Below are positions 43,211 through 54,590 of a DNA stretch of 64,000 bases, piece after piece. The notes beneath the pieces were generated by a model, which saw nothing but the letters and a program-made list of their open reading frames with translations, had not been told where the DNA came from and searched no databases. The stretch covers positions 1,642,001-1,706,000 of the forward strand of contig CM067307.1 in assembly GCA_034231615.1 (NCBI GenBank). The letters are read 5' to 3'. A program made the translations under genes and the position numbers. The stretch's first letter is position 1. Every line of letters begins with the position of its first letter. This stretch comes from Meghimatium bilineatum. Its lineage: Eukaryota; Mollusca; Gastropoda; Stylommatophora; Philomycidae.

Positions 43211-45538
43211 AGTTAGTTAGTTAGTTAGTCGTCGGATCATCATCACTGCAAACTGAACACATCCATAGTTGCTCCGATCTCTCCGTGAGTGTATCCGCCA
43301 TCACACTTCTGCTGACAGTACCGGTCCTATGCTGGTTGACCATCATTCTTCTGCGCCCTCCAAAATGTTCACCTCTAGCAACACCGCATCTCAATCCCTG
43401 ATCTTTAATCCTAGCCATTGAAAAGGAATCATCATCCACATTCGTCTCACTCTCGCGTGTTATATCTCTTAAGGAGTTCAAAACGTCAGCGCGATCCATT
43501 GCCCCATCGCCCTTTGCCACAATCGCACACGATGCCAGTTGATCCGCTCTTTCATTGCCTCGAACGCCCACATGTCCCGGCACGAAAATAAATGTAACCG
43601 CCTTCAAGCTCGCATTTCTCAAGGCCTCAATCCACTGTTCGCGAACGAGACCCACTTGTACCTTCTTAATCATACTCATAGAGTCACTCAAGATGCAGAC
43701 CTGCGTTACTTTCTGTGTGCGTAGCCACTCAAATGCCTTGGTCACCGCCATAGTCTCCATGGTCATACTACTCGTAGTGACCGCAAAGGCACCACTTTCC
43801 TCCTTGATCGTTTTACCTGCGCACTGAGCTGTAAAGGCCCAAGCACTGCGAACATGCCTAATTACAGATCCATCAGTGTATATAATCACATCCCCCTCTT
43901 TGGTATTCTCACTGATTAAAGCCTGCACTTCTTTCTCCACAGCTGTGGGACACCATTCTCTGCATTCCCTGCTAAGTGATATTACTACTCTCAAACAAGT
44001 TTCGAAATCTGTGGGTAGACCTATCCATTCCGCACCAACTGCCACATCCTGTAATCGGCACACGCTTTGTATTACATCTTCAGCACGTCCCATCCACGAC
44101 CTTCCTATCTTGAGTCTGCTGCCTTTAACTTTCTGTATTTCGGAATGCAACGGGTGTTCCTTATCTGCATGTATTTGAAGGTACGCCCGTGCACGGCAAT
44201 ACTGTAATCTATGCTCAGCTGTTGGGCAGTCAAGTAGGTATCGCATAGCTCTTGTCGATGTGTCTCTTGTGCATCCCAGAATGATACGCATTGCTGCATT
44301 CTGGACTCTATCCAGTCTTTCAATCTGAGTTTGGCTAAGAGTCAGAATTGCCAGTGCATATTCCACCACAGCCACTACCAAACCCTGGTACAAAAGAAAT
44401 AACAATCTTTGCTCACATTGCGCAGCAGCCATAACCTTCATTGCTGCTAAGCCTTTGCCTGCCCTTATGATAATGTGGTCAACATGTTCCCTGAAACTCA
44501 GGCTTCTGTCAAAAAACACACCCAGATATCTCATTGTGCTAGTTCTTTCTAAACTTTTCCCGGACAACGAAACTTGTGGCATGGGTGTCTTTACCATGTG
44601 ATTGTTCAAGGAAAACCACGTCACGAATGCCTTAGACGGATTAACCACTGCTCCCGTATCTCGACACCAATTTGTCAGTCTGTCCAGCTCCTTCTGTAGT
44701 TCCCCGACGCACTCTTCTCGATTTCTGCCCTGTCTATACACCAGGATAGCATCGGCATATGACATCGTTCTGCCAACACCTGTGATTTGATTGCCAGCGA
44801 TATGTACTGTGTATACATTGAAAAGTACAGGAGATAGAGGCGATCCCTGTGGCAGGCCAGGGCTAATAACCGTTGGTGTAGATATCCAGTTACCACACTT
44901 AAGAACTACAACCCTGTGCATCAGGGCGGCGCCAACCCAACGCACGACAAAAGGATTAACTGCAAGATTTAACAGCTGGTGCATCAAGATATCCAAGGAC
45001 ACCCTATTGTACGCATCCTCAAGGTCTATTGCGACCGCACATGTCTCCATGCGCGAATCGAACCCCTCAAAAACATCCTGCGCAAATATGGCTGCATTTT
45101 GCCATGTCTTCTTTCCTGGACGATATCCTCCTAACAATGTTGGTAAACACTTATTTCTTTCAAGATAACACGATACCTTCCGGGCCACAATTTTTTCCAA
45201 AAGCTTGCCAATCGTATTCTGCATAGTTATTATTCTGTAGCCTTGTATCCTGGTGTGGTCCTTCCCAGGTTTGGGTAGTGGAACTAAATAGCTGTACAAC
45301 CAGTCTTCTTTCACTGTGCCCTTTAGAAGGCTATTATTGAACATGTCCGCCAACTCTCCCAACTCCTCATCCGTTCTTCGACTAATGTCATCGTATCTAA
45401 TGCCATCTGGCCCTGGTGCTGTATTTTTTGTACTTTTCAGTGCCTTCCTGATTTCTTCAACTGTGATTAGCATATGGTTTTCCATGCTCAAGTTCCTACA
45501 CGTGTCTGTGAGCGTTTTCCTGATTATTTTTGTTTTTG
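43211..45538 (-). mobile_element. I2: 5'-truncated I-group LINE with perfect 13-bp TSD
   Basis: Flanked by TTCTATTATATTT at 43198-43210 and 45539-45551. On the minus strand the element runs from a truncated RT start near 45525 to an ACTA/TAAC-repeat tail at 43211-43228. The endonuclease half is missing, as is usual for target-primed insertions that stopped early. The single ORF has no internal stop, so this is one of the youngest insertions in the window. Confidence 0.95.
43221..45491 (-). CDS. RT-RNase H polyprotein of LINE I2, uninterrupted but with YADA active site
   Basis: A 756-residue ORF; the frame stays open a few codons further upstream to the truncation, so the ATG used is simply the first one. 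RT motifs: APGPDGIRYDD (25-35), VAIDLEDAYNRV (153-164, catalytic Asp156), GLPQGSPLSPVLFN (212-225), active site SYADAILVY (244-252) and RYLGVFFD (321-328). RNase H: IYTDGS (Asp540), METMAV (Glu579), SDSMSM (Asp603) and ERADQLA (Asp650), a complete set. The C-terminus is cysteine-bearing (MCSVCSDDD), a shortened form of the usual LINE zinc-knuckle. The family norm is YADD; here residue 248 is Ala (codon at 44748-44750, GAT to GCT by one base), which should abolish polymerase activity. Annotated as CDS because the frame is intact, but the copy is not expected to be autonomous. Confidence 0.9.
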   Translation of the reverse strand: MSMENHMLITVEEIRKALKSTKNTAPGPDGIRYDDISRRTDEELGELADMFNNSLLKGTVKEDWLYSYLVPLPKPGKDHTRIQGYRIITMQNTIGKLLEKIVARKVSCYLERNKCLPTLLGGYRPGKKTWQNAAIFAQDVFEGFDSRMETCAVAIDLEDAYNRVSLDILMHQLLNLAVNPFVVRWVGAALMHRVVVLKCGNWISTPTVISPGLPQGSPLSPVLFNVYTVHIAGNQITGVGRTMSYADAILVYRQGRNREECVGELQKELDRLTNWCRDTGAVVNPSKAFVTWFSLNNHMVKTPMPQVSLSGKSLERTSTMRYLGVFFDRSLSFREHVDHIIIRAGKGLAAMKVMAAAQCEQRLLFLLYQGLVVAVVEYALAILTLSQTQIERLDRVQNAAMRIILGCTRDTSTRAMRYLLDCPTAEHRLQYCRARAYLQIHADKEHPLHSEIQKVKGSRLKIGRSWMGRAEDVIQSVCRLQDVAVGAEWIGLPTDFETCLRVVISLSRECREWCPTAVEKEVQALISENTKEGDVIIYTDGSVIRHVRSAWAFTAQCAGKTIKEESGAFAVTTSSMTMETMAVTKAFEWLRTQKVTQVCILSDSMSMIKKVQVGLVREQWIEALRNASLKAVTFIFVPGHVGVRGNERADQLASCAIVAKGDGAMDRADVLNSLRDITRESETNVDDDSFSMARIKDQGLRCGVARGEHFGGRRRMMVNQHRTGTVSRSVMADTLTERSEQLWMCSVCSDDDPTTN

Positions 45539-45599
45539 TTCTATTATATTTGTTTTTGTTCGCCCATCACATGATGATGATGATAACCATTTGATTACA

Positions 45600-46085
45600 T
45601 ACATTTTATGAAATTTATTTAGAGTTGTGCCGTTTATTATGAGTTCGCATATGATAAATAAGATATATTTTGGTTTCATACGTCCTTGGACAGTATGTAC
45701 ATTGGATGACCACTTTGAATTGTTTTTAATCAACCCGCGACTTTCTATCTATTCTCCGCTATTGTGCTGCTACACTATTTTGTGCAAGTTCTTGCCATGC
45801 ATGTTGGTCTATTTCAAAAGCTTTCAGTGATGTCTTTATGAAGTTATTGAAACACTTCTTTTGGCAACATTGAGAACGTATGTCCTTCTGCAATTCACGA
45901 TAGAGAGAAGTATGTTTGACAGGCAATGATCTGATATACGTAGCACATGACCTGCATACAGAATCTGAGATTACATCAGAATAGTGTCAATGTTAGGGAT
46001 ACCAGCTCAGTCAATGACATTGGTATCTGGAATCTTGTGATGCCATCGGTGATTCCTAAGTTCTATGTCACGGAAACCCTGAAGC
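45600..46085 (-). mobile_element. LINE-C-like C-terminal fragment
   Basis: Minus strand from about 46070: HRWHHKIPDTNVIDRAGIPN, IDTILM, AGHVLRISDH and a cysteine-poor trailing region. This is the LxxIxWxDxxxNxxVLxxxGxxxI...GHVxRMxD tail that follows the RT in the LINE-C type. Stops present; RT itself absent. Confidence 0.7.
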
Positions 46086-46089
46086 TGTT

Positions 46090-47165
46090 AGTGGTCACGA
46101 TTAAGATTTAATCGCGAAAAAGGGAAAGATCCAGAAATAGCAGAGATATTTGATGTAACAGTGGGAGGAAAATTTTCAGTTCTAATGTACCTTGTACGTG
46201 AATATGGTAACCCTCTCACAGAAGCCATGAATGAAACGTTATTAGAATCAGCAACAGAAACATTAGGGCCACAAAGAATAACACGGAAACCTTTTGTAAC
46301 TGAGCACATCCTGAAATTGTGTGATGAACAAAGGGAAATGAAAAAAAGATAAAGAAAGAGGCTCCTGAAAAGTCAGGGAAATATAGCAAAGTCAACAAAA
46401 ACATCAGAAGGAAAATGAAGCAAGCACAAGAAGTGTGGATAGAGGAACAATGTGAAACCATCAATGAAGAAATAAAACACGGAAACGGTAAGGTTGTATA
46501 CGACACTCTAAGAAAGATAACGCAGCCAAAATGACCAAAGATATCTAAGATACAAGACAAGCACGGAAACATACTCAATGAAACAACAAATATAGTCAAA
46601 AGATGGACAAAGTATTGCAACGAGCTGTATAATTGTAAGTTCAATCCTGACTACACTATATTAGAGAGTTCTGAACTAAACAAAACGGAAAAATGAAATA
46701 CCGATATTCTAGTAGATGATATAAAAGAGGTCATATGAAAGAAGAGAAGTCACCTGGTATATACAACATTCCAGCAGAACTCTTGAAATATGGAGGAATT
46801 AATGTGGAAAATATTATGACTAAAATATGCCAGAATGTGTGGAGCACAAAATAATGGAATGAATGGACATAATCACTAATAATACACATTCCCAAAAAAT
46901 GAAATTTGAAAGTGTGTACGAATTACAGAACCATTAGCCTTAAAACGCATCGAGTAAAGTGATGCTCAAAATACTACTAAACAGAATAAAGCACAAGTCG
47001 GAAGAAATAATTGCAGAAGAACAAGCTGGTTTCCGAGCAAAGCGGAACACTGTTGAACAAATGTGTAACAACCGAACATTAATTAAAAACATATTCACCA
47101 CCAACGTGATCTATACCACACATTCATTGATTTTACAAAGGCCTTTGGCCGTGGTTGACATGATT
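46090..47165 (+). mobile_element. LINE-B, 5' segment (interrupted by X2 and Y2)
   Basis: In broken frames: DPEIAEIFDVTVGGKFSVL, ATETLGPQRITRKPFVTEHI, LCDEQREMKKR, DKHGNILNETTNIVKRWT, YCNELYN, HLVYTTFQQNS, VMLKILLNRIKHKSEEI, AEEQAGFRAKRNTVEQM and HTFIDFTKAFGRG. It is the pre-RT linker and RT fingers up to the first catalytic Asp. Stops and frameshifts are frequent. Confidence 0.85.
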
Positions 47166-47385
47166 CTTGATTAGAAACTGACCTCACAGTACGTGAGGCA
47201 TTCCCATAAGTGCTCCGCCCTCTATTCCAGCAGTCATCCGACTCAATGGCGTTTCGAGTCTAATGCCGCTTAAACATACGTCAGCATCAGGGCACAACTC
47301 TGGCTCTTGCGAGAGGTTTCTTTGTTGTTTTGCCCACCCACACCGTGCCCGTAACTATTTCAAGCACAACGTCTGCCTGTGGGAA
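47166..47385 (-). mobile_element. X2: SINE-like retroposon X, truncated
   Basis: Matches X1 from its AATCAAGAATC tail (47163-47174) through GCATTCCCATAAG, ATCCGACTC and CCGTGCCCGTAACTA. Its 5' end is lost at the junction with Y2. Confidence 0.82.
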
Positions 47386-48720
47386 GTTGTTTTGTATGTT
47401 TTGCGTTCGCTCCATTGTAACCATCATGGATATCCGTGCGATTTTCGCCGGGAGCGTTATTATGTTGTGCCACCGTTATGCGCCTTGTAGGCCTAGCACA
47501 TCCGATTTCGGCATGCCTTGACAATTCGGGTGGGCTACCCTTAGCCTGTGACAGCCTCTATATCTGTCTCCAGGCACGCGTAGTGGCGACTCTTCGCCCA
47601 GACGATTTTTGCTCTCGTCTTACTCGCACGAGGTGTTCCACTGTCTATGAACTTGCCTCGTGTAATTGGAAGTGCTGTGCCTGTGCCCATTGGGTACTGA
47701 ACCGTTTCTCATCCGTGATCCTGGTTCCTTAAGGGGAAGAACTCAACAGAGGAGTTGGACCCTGGCTCTTTCGCCCTCTTAGCCGAGGTGTCATTCACCG
47801 ACATCGTGTACCCCTTGTCCAAGTTCGAGTCTCACACCACGCGTTTGAGAGCAAGGTGTTCTCGAGCTGAGCGTCCTTGTCCCAATAGCGCCTGAGCCCA
47901 TCAGGTACTGAACCCTTTCTCTCTTCAAGTGTATTTCCGGTGTAGGAAAACCTGACAGTAGAGTTGGGCCAGGGCTAAATCGTTGTCCCTTTTGTGCCTG
48001 AGCCCATCGGGTACGGAACCCTTTCTCTCTGCAAGTGTACTTCCGGTATAGGAAACCTTGACAGTAGAGTTGGGCCAGGACTACCATTGTTGTCCCTTTC
48101 TTGCCTAAGCCCATCGGGTACAGAACCCTTTCTCTTCGCGAGCATATTTCCTGTTTAGGAAGGCTCGACATTAGAGTTGGATTAGGTCTTCTTGCTTTAC
48201 CAAACGCCAATGAATGGGTCTGGGTTCTGCCTGTAAGGAACACAGGTAACTAGAAGCTCGTCTCGAGCTGACGGAGCTTGTAGTTCCCCTTTCCTAGGGA
48301 CTTTTCACTTTCTATTTGCAGCTCGCGCTGCCCTCTAGCACTGTTCTGCCCTTTCATTGTTTCATTGTACGCGGTATGAAATCTATTTGTCTCTCGCCGT
48401 GCATCTACCTTTACGTGCATTTTACATTGGCCGCCCCTCAAATGTTCGAATTGGACTGACTAACTTCACTGTATGTCGACAGTGTCGCTATATGTGGTGA
48501 TGCTGGTGGTGTCGGAGATATTTTCTGTCTCTTGTGCAGGCAAATCTCTTTCCATCTGCTACCTCCACATTCTCGGACACGATCCCCAAATGATTTGGCC
48601 AGAATGAGCTCGGGCTGCTGTATTTCTGTTTCCAGGGTGCAACGCGTAGAGGTACATTTGGGATCTTGGTTATCTGCAAACCCTGGGTCCGCCTAGAGCA
48701 ATGCGTTCCCTTTGCACCCC
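47386..48720 (-). mobile_element. Y2: longer copy of retroposon Y
   Basis: Collinear with Y1 from CGTTCGCTCCATTGTAACC (47404) to GCGTTCCCTTTGCACCCC (48720). It has one extra ~106-bp internal unit (GTACKGAACCCTTTCTCT at about 47905, 48010 and 48118) and an 11-bp insertion near 48221, accounting for most of the 119-bp length difference. Both ends coincide with Y1, which supports defined termini. It occupies the place of the LINE-B RT palm. No target-site duplication was found because X2 and Y2 are adjacent. Confidence 0.82.
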
Positions 48721-49445
48721 AAATCCGAAATGGAAATCAACACAGAAAAGAGCACATACTTGGTTAACAGCAGAGACACAGAAAAGCAGACTAACATCCT
48801 GATGAATGGACAGAAGCTTGAGGAGGTGAATACCTTCAAATAATTCGGATCCAGCATATGCAGCGATGGAAAATGCAAAACAGAACTAAAAATAAGTCTG
48901 GAGATGGTTTTAGCATCTTGGTCAAATCTAACCGTGATTTGGAAAAGCAACATCAGTGTTGTAGTGAAAGTCAAACTTTATAAGTCACTGGTGCTTTCTG
49001 TTGTGCTGTATGGTTGTGAGAGTTGGACACTCACTGCGGACATGGAGAGAAGATTACAGGCTTTCGAGTACAAATGCTACAAACGAATTATACGAATTTC
49101 CTATAGGGAACATGAGACCAATTTGTTTGTAAGAAATAAAGCAGAGATGTATGCAGGTGTACAAGAACCATTGCTTTCAGTAGTAAAACTCCGATTACTA
49201 GCATGGTTTGGACATTTATGGAGACATAATTCCTTTTCAAAAACAATACTGCAGGAAACTGTGGAAGGTGAAAGAAGAATGGGAGTGAAAATAAACGGAT
49301 GGACAGACAACATCAAGGAATGGACAGGACCAGATTTATCCTCACTATCCGCATCGCTGAGGTTAGAAATAGCTGGAGGCCTCTGTTTGCTGAAGCATTC
49401 AATGTGGTACCCCTACGACCCTGAAAGGTTACGGGTTTATTGATT
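48721..49445 (+). mobile_element. LINE-B, 3' segment
   Basis: Resumes with EINTEKSTYLVNSRDTEK, LMNGQKLEEVNTFK, SICSDGKCKTELKI, then the open frame VVLYGCESWTLTADMERRLQ, CYKRIIRISYREHETN, LSVVKLRLLAWFGHLWRH, ETVEGERRMGVKINGWTDN and YPYDPERLRVY, ending in TTATTGATTGATTGATA. About 160 residues of RT including the active site are missing between this and 47165. Best preserved LINE-B C-terminus in the window. Confidence 0.88.
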
Positions 49446-49494
49446 GATTGATATTTCGTACACGAGAGTTTCAGGGTCATTAGCAACCCTACTC

Positions 49495-49905
49495 TTAATC
49501 ATCCTACTCTAAACATTAATGAGCCGACTCTTAAATCAGCCTACTCTACACTTTATTCACAATACTCTTAATCATGCTAGTCTACACGTTAATCACCATA
49601 CTCTTAATCATCCAACTCTTAAAATGAATCAACCTACACTTCATCATCCTACTATTAATCATCCAACTCTTAAAATGAATCAACCTACACTTAATCATCC
49701 TACTCTTAATCATCCAACTCTTAAAATGAATCAACCTACACTTAATCATCCTACTATTAATCATCCGACTCTTAAAATGAATCAACCTACACTTAATCAT
49801 CCTACTATTAATCAATTACGGTTATCGTCATCCTCTTTTTCAACCTCCTATTTATCATCCTACTCTTTGTCATCCTACATTTTATCATCCTACTCTTTAT
49901 CATCC
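49495..49905. repeat. ATCATCCTACTCTTA repeats, partly in 51-bp units
   Basis: At 49620-49820 four 51-bp units (AATCAACCTACACTTAATC plus ATCCAACTCTTAAAATG) are visible; both flanks hold simpler 15-bp units. Same family as the array at 50346. Confidence 0.92.
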
Positions 49906-50048
49906 TGTGCATGCGGTTTCATCTGTGGGTCTCACTAATGGCTCACTAGAGAAACCAACCATGCAACAGAAAACTTTAGTAGATGACATGCCTTTATATT
50001 GAGATTATTTTCTTATAGAAGCTTCATGGCACGTCATCTATATAATCC

Positions 50049-50350
50049 CGTAGTCGTAACCTTCGATAACAGTTACCATGTTGATCCGACAGGTCGACGT
50101 TGTACTTGAACTAGTTACGGGCACGGCGAGGGTGGGCTGAACAACATAGGAACATGAACACTGTTGAACAAATATTTAATAACAAAGGGCCAGAGTTGTG
50201 AGCTGAGGTTGACGTCTGTTTCGGCGGCAGTAGACTTGAGACACCACCGAGTCGGACGGCTGCTGGAACAGAGGGCGGATCACTTATGGGAATGCCCCAC
50301 GTGCTGTCAGGACAGTTTCTAATGAAGAATCAAGAATAAAGAATAATCTT
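50049..50350 (+). mobile_element. X3: SINE-like retroposon X, + strand copy
   Basis: Runs from GTAGTCGTAACCTTC to GAAGAATCAAGAATAAAG and is the most complete X copy, with about 24 bp of extra internal sequence (GTTGAACAAATATTTAATAA) relative to X1. TATAATCC at 50041-50048 and 50351-50358 may be its target-site duplication; the right one lies in the first units of a 15-bp array. Confidence 0.8.
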
Positions 50351-50972
50351 TATAATCCTACTCTTTATGATCCTACTCTTTATGATCCTACTATTTATGA
50401 TCCTACTCTTTATCATCCCACTCTTTATCATCCCACTCTTTATCATCCCACTCTTTATCATCCCACTCTTTATCATCCCACTTTTTATCATCCTACTCTT
50501 TATCATCCTACTCTTTATGATCCCACTCTTTATCATCCTACTCTTTATCATCCCACTCTTTATGATCCTACTCTTTATGATCCTACTATTTATGATCCTA
50601 CTCTTTATGATCCTACTCTTTATCATCCCACTCTTTATCATCCCACTCTTTATCATCCCACTCTTTATCATCCTACTCTTTATCATCCTACTCTTTATCA
50701 TCCTACTCTTTATCATCCTACTCTTTATGATCCCACTCTTTATCATCCTACACTTTATCATCCCACTCTTTATGATCCTACTCTTTATGATCCTACTATT
50801 TATGATCCTACTCTTTATGATCCTACTCTTTATCATCCCACTCTTTATCATCCCACTCTTTATCATCCTACTCTTTATCATCCTACTCTTTATCATCCTA
50901 CTCTTTATCAACCTACTCTTTATCATCCCACTCTTTATGATCCCACTCTTTATCAGCCTACTATTCATCTAC
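50346..50972. repeat. 15-bp minisatellite, about 41 copies, with 13-14-unit higher-order repeats
   Basis: Unit CTCTTTATCATCCTA with TGATCC, CCACTC and CTATTT variants. The CTATTT variant at 50391, 50586 and 50796 gives spacings of 195 and 210 bp. Open frames on both strands (Ile/Leu/Phe-rich on +, Met-Ile-Lys-Ser on -) are repeat artefacts. Confidence 0.95.
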
Positions 50973-50994
50973 AATATCCAATCACAGTCAAACT

Positions 50995-51122
50995 CTTGTG
51001 TCACCATGTGAAAGCTCTGCCTCAGGAACCCGATTAACTTATGTCACCATGTGAAAGCTCTGCCTCAGGAACCCGATTAACTTATGTCACCATGTGCAAG
51101 CTCTGCCTCAGGAACCCGATTG
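50995..51122. repeat. 43-bp minisatellite, 3 copies
   Basis: Units contain GTCACCATGTGAAAGCTCTG and CTCAGGAACCCGATTAAC. Confidence 0.93.
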
Positions 51123-51542
51123 ACATGATCTAAAATCAAGTAGCTTGTTGCATCTCTGGTGATTACTTTTGACGTCTTCAACATTGACAGCAGAAGTTGC
51201 CCCTGCCTAGTATAAACATTATTATCTATAAGTGTATTAATTAACTCAGACATGCCTCATTCATGTTTAACTTACGTTCAACGTTAGTGTTATCCAGTTA
51301 TCTTCATGTCAATGTTTGTTTTCTTTCCACAGAATACAATATTAGTTGATTGACATGTCATCTGGACGTATATGAAAGTCTTTCTAGGGTCATCAACACT
51401 GACGACATGTTTATGTTTAGCACGAACAAATCACGTGATGTGCGCTAGACAAATAAACGTACAGAGAGACAAACAGTTGTTTTGTTATTTTAGTATTTAA
51501 ATTATTATGTTTTATTTTTAGTTTAAGAAAGTACATTCGTCA
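51123..51542. other. No gene recognised
   Basis: Unique AT-rich sequence between two arrays. Confidence 0.4.
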
Positions 51543-52011
51543 GAGCTAAACAACACCCGGACATGTGGACGAGATTCTTGGACAATAAGTCAACAAGTGA
51601 GGGAAGGCAGAGCTAAACAACACCCGGACATGTGGACGAGATTCTTGGACAGTAAGTCAACAAGTGAGGGAAGGCAGAGCTAAACAACACCCGGACATGT
51701 GGACGAGATTCTTGGACAGTAAGTCAACAAGTGAGGGAAGGCAGAGCTAAACAACACCCGGACATGTGGACGAGATTCTTGGACAGTAAGTCAACAAGTG
51801 AGGGAAGGCAGAGCTAAACAACACCCGGACATGTGGACGAGATTCTTGGACAGTAAGTCAACAAGTGAGGGAAGGCAGAGCTAAACAACACCCGGACATG
51901 TGGACGAGATTCTTGGACAGTAAGTCAACAAGTGAGGGAAGGCAGAGCTAAACAACACCCGGACATGTGGACGAGATTCTTGCAAAGTAAGTCAACAAGT
52001 GAGGGAAGGCA
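51543..52011. repeat. 67-bp minisatellite, 7 copies
   Basis: Nearly identical units with GAGCTAAACAACACCCGGAC and TTCTTGGACAGTAAGTCAAC. Each unit includes a GTAAGT. A more diverged relative lies at 63585-63950, on the far side of the satellite block. Confidence 0.96.
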
Positions 52012-52390
52012 CAAAGAAGATGAGGTGAAGAGCAACAATCCAGCTACTAAACTTCCCCATGCGTGTTCTTTGGCAGAGGAAATCTCTCCTTGATCGGTAG
52101 ATTCAGCTATAAGAAGTCTTGCTCTATCATACCACCTCAATCCTACTGGTACAGGCTTCGTTCAGACAGTCTGTCAAAGCAAATGTAGCCATATATGGAT
52201 ATATACAATATAGGTTGCCTGGGGTCGTTTTACCGGCATTTGAGAAACATCTTTTCTTCTATATTTCTATTGTCTATTGTCTGTCCCCAGGTGAATGGTA
52301 GTTTGATAGTATCCATACTTGCCGTTTAGTGTATGGCTGGGAGCTTCAGTTACCGTTCCAAGGCCATAAATCGTACTAGAAGTTATATTT
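52012..52390. other. No gene recognised
   Basis: Unique sequence. CTGTCCCCAG at 52282-52291 resembles a splice acceptor but the following frames are short and unrecognised. Confidence 0.35.
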
Positions 52391-53085
52391 AGTATTAGTC
52401 AGTTCAATGTCGTAGTAGTAGATATTATTGTTGTTGTAAGTTAGTTTCATGACAAAGGTATTTTTGCAGAAACGTCTGTTCACACTTTTATTTGTGATTC
52501 ATACATCAATAGTCAACATTTCGCAAGATAAAAATCATTTTTATAATAAATTACTGTCAATTGAAGTGATAGAGTTCTTACACGTTATATATAGAACCAG
52601 TTCTGATGTATGGAAGTGAATCATGGACACTCAACATAATAATAGAAAATTATATTGAGGCAGCTGAGTTGTGGATTCTGCAGCAGAAATCGATCAGAGA
52701 GAGTAGATAGAAAAACCTCCAAAATGACACTGAAAACAAAGATAATAATCTGTCATTGCAGTGTGCTCATCATATTTTGTATTGGACACATTATTGAATT
52801 TACTAATTCATTCTAACATAGATATTTGACCTGCGGTGTGTGGGAACAATATTCAATATCAGATGTCAGGACCAGGAAACTAAAACAAAAGACTTGTAGA
52901 GCACTAACTTTAAACAAATTTCGCATTGCAGCAACCTGCCGTCGGAGATAAAGATAACTCGTCATGTATTAAGCCACAGCAACTATTAGGAGGGCGACCA
53001 GTTCCATTCCTTGCTGTCTTTACCGAACCAACCCCTAACTCATGCGTCAGGTACTCACTTACGGCTGACATTGGTTGTGCAGTAT
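52391..53085 (+). repeat. Left copy of a ~695-bp direct repeat (LINE-derived)
   Basis: Collinear with 62748-63443 at an offset of about 10.36 kb, with scattered substitutions and small indels. Inside, YGSESWTLN and EAAELWILQQKSIRES (52612-52710) show that it includes an RTE-like LINE C-terminal remnant. Confidence 0.9.
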
Positions 53086-53379
53086 CGGCTGCTGATTGTA
53101 CCTGTGGAGAAAGATTTTTTAAATTTTTTTAAAAATATGAAATGAAGTTCATAGCCCTTATTAGGACTTTATTCTGTCTGGTTGGTGCTCTTTGTTGTGT
53201 TATCTCTGTGTTGTTCCTGTCTGGGTTGGCTGTTGATTATATGCTGTGTTGCTTGTCTGCTGGTGTTTTTGTTATTTTTTTTTCTCCAAAAAGCAAATAT
53301 ATTCATACATATATAAAGTTTTGAATTCTCATATAGTTCTATGCCTATATGCATACCATATACATGTACACACACAATT

Positions 53380-53710
<331 letters not shown>

Positions 53711-54590
53711 TTTAAGAACATATTATCGTCCTTTTTTGAAATTAAAATTACAAGACAAAATATATACATACACAGGGAATATCTACATCTCTATTCTTGA
53801 TTCGATACATGTTGTGATTATACTAGTCTAGATATGACAATATATGGTATGTGGTACAATACTTTAAAGTCTTCCTGATACATAGAGTACAAGCTTCTGT
53901 CACTTGTGTTTAGATTCCTATTATTCAGTCCTTCTCCTGCATTCTCTCCTTCTTACATACCGTGCTCACCCACACATTCTTATTATTCTTGTCTGTTCTA
54001 TTACATTTTCAGTCCCTATGGTTGTATCATGCATTCTCGACCTTGCTCTTTTTTTATGTGTCCCTTTTCAACTTTTTATTTATACCGACATGCTCTCTCA
54101 TATGTATTTCTATTTGTTCTTTGCCATTTTCAAATCTTTTATATGGATGTCTCAATGGTTTTATTGTTTCTTATACTTTGTGGTTTTAACTCTTTCTATA
54201 CATGTCATTCAATATCACATACTCAAATAATTATATATTGCTTAGTCATAGTCATTGCAAAAATTCACCTCAGATTTCCAACTTCTTAAAATATCACTAA
54301 AAGTTATATATTTATACATTGTTATATAACATTTGCTAAAATATTTCCAACAAGTTTCATTTAATATACATTACTGGTTATAGTATATCCAATGATTCAC
54401 CTAATTGTTCTTTCTTTCACAAGGTATTCTATCTTCACTTATTCAATTGTTGATAGAATCTTTCTCATGCAATTCATATATGATTGTGGTATAGTGTTGA
54501 TGTATGTGCTTATTTTGTTTTGTGGGTTGTTGTTCTATTGGGTTGCGTATGTGCTATTTTGCTTTAGTTGGTGTGAAACTCTGATCAAGC
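53711..54590. other. No gene recognised; T-rich
   Basis: T-rich sequence with several short Phe/Leu-rich open frames of low complexity. No domain or splice structure was recognised. Confidence 0.45.

Noticed and set aside
47791..48243. 150-codon frame on the minus strand of Y2
   Set aside because: Spans the ~106-bp internal repeats and is broken by stops in Y1, so not a conserved ORF.
50330..51011. Hydrophobic Ile/Leu/Phe frame (+) resembling membrane segments
   Set aside because: Product of the 15-bp repeat; the minus strand is just as open.
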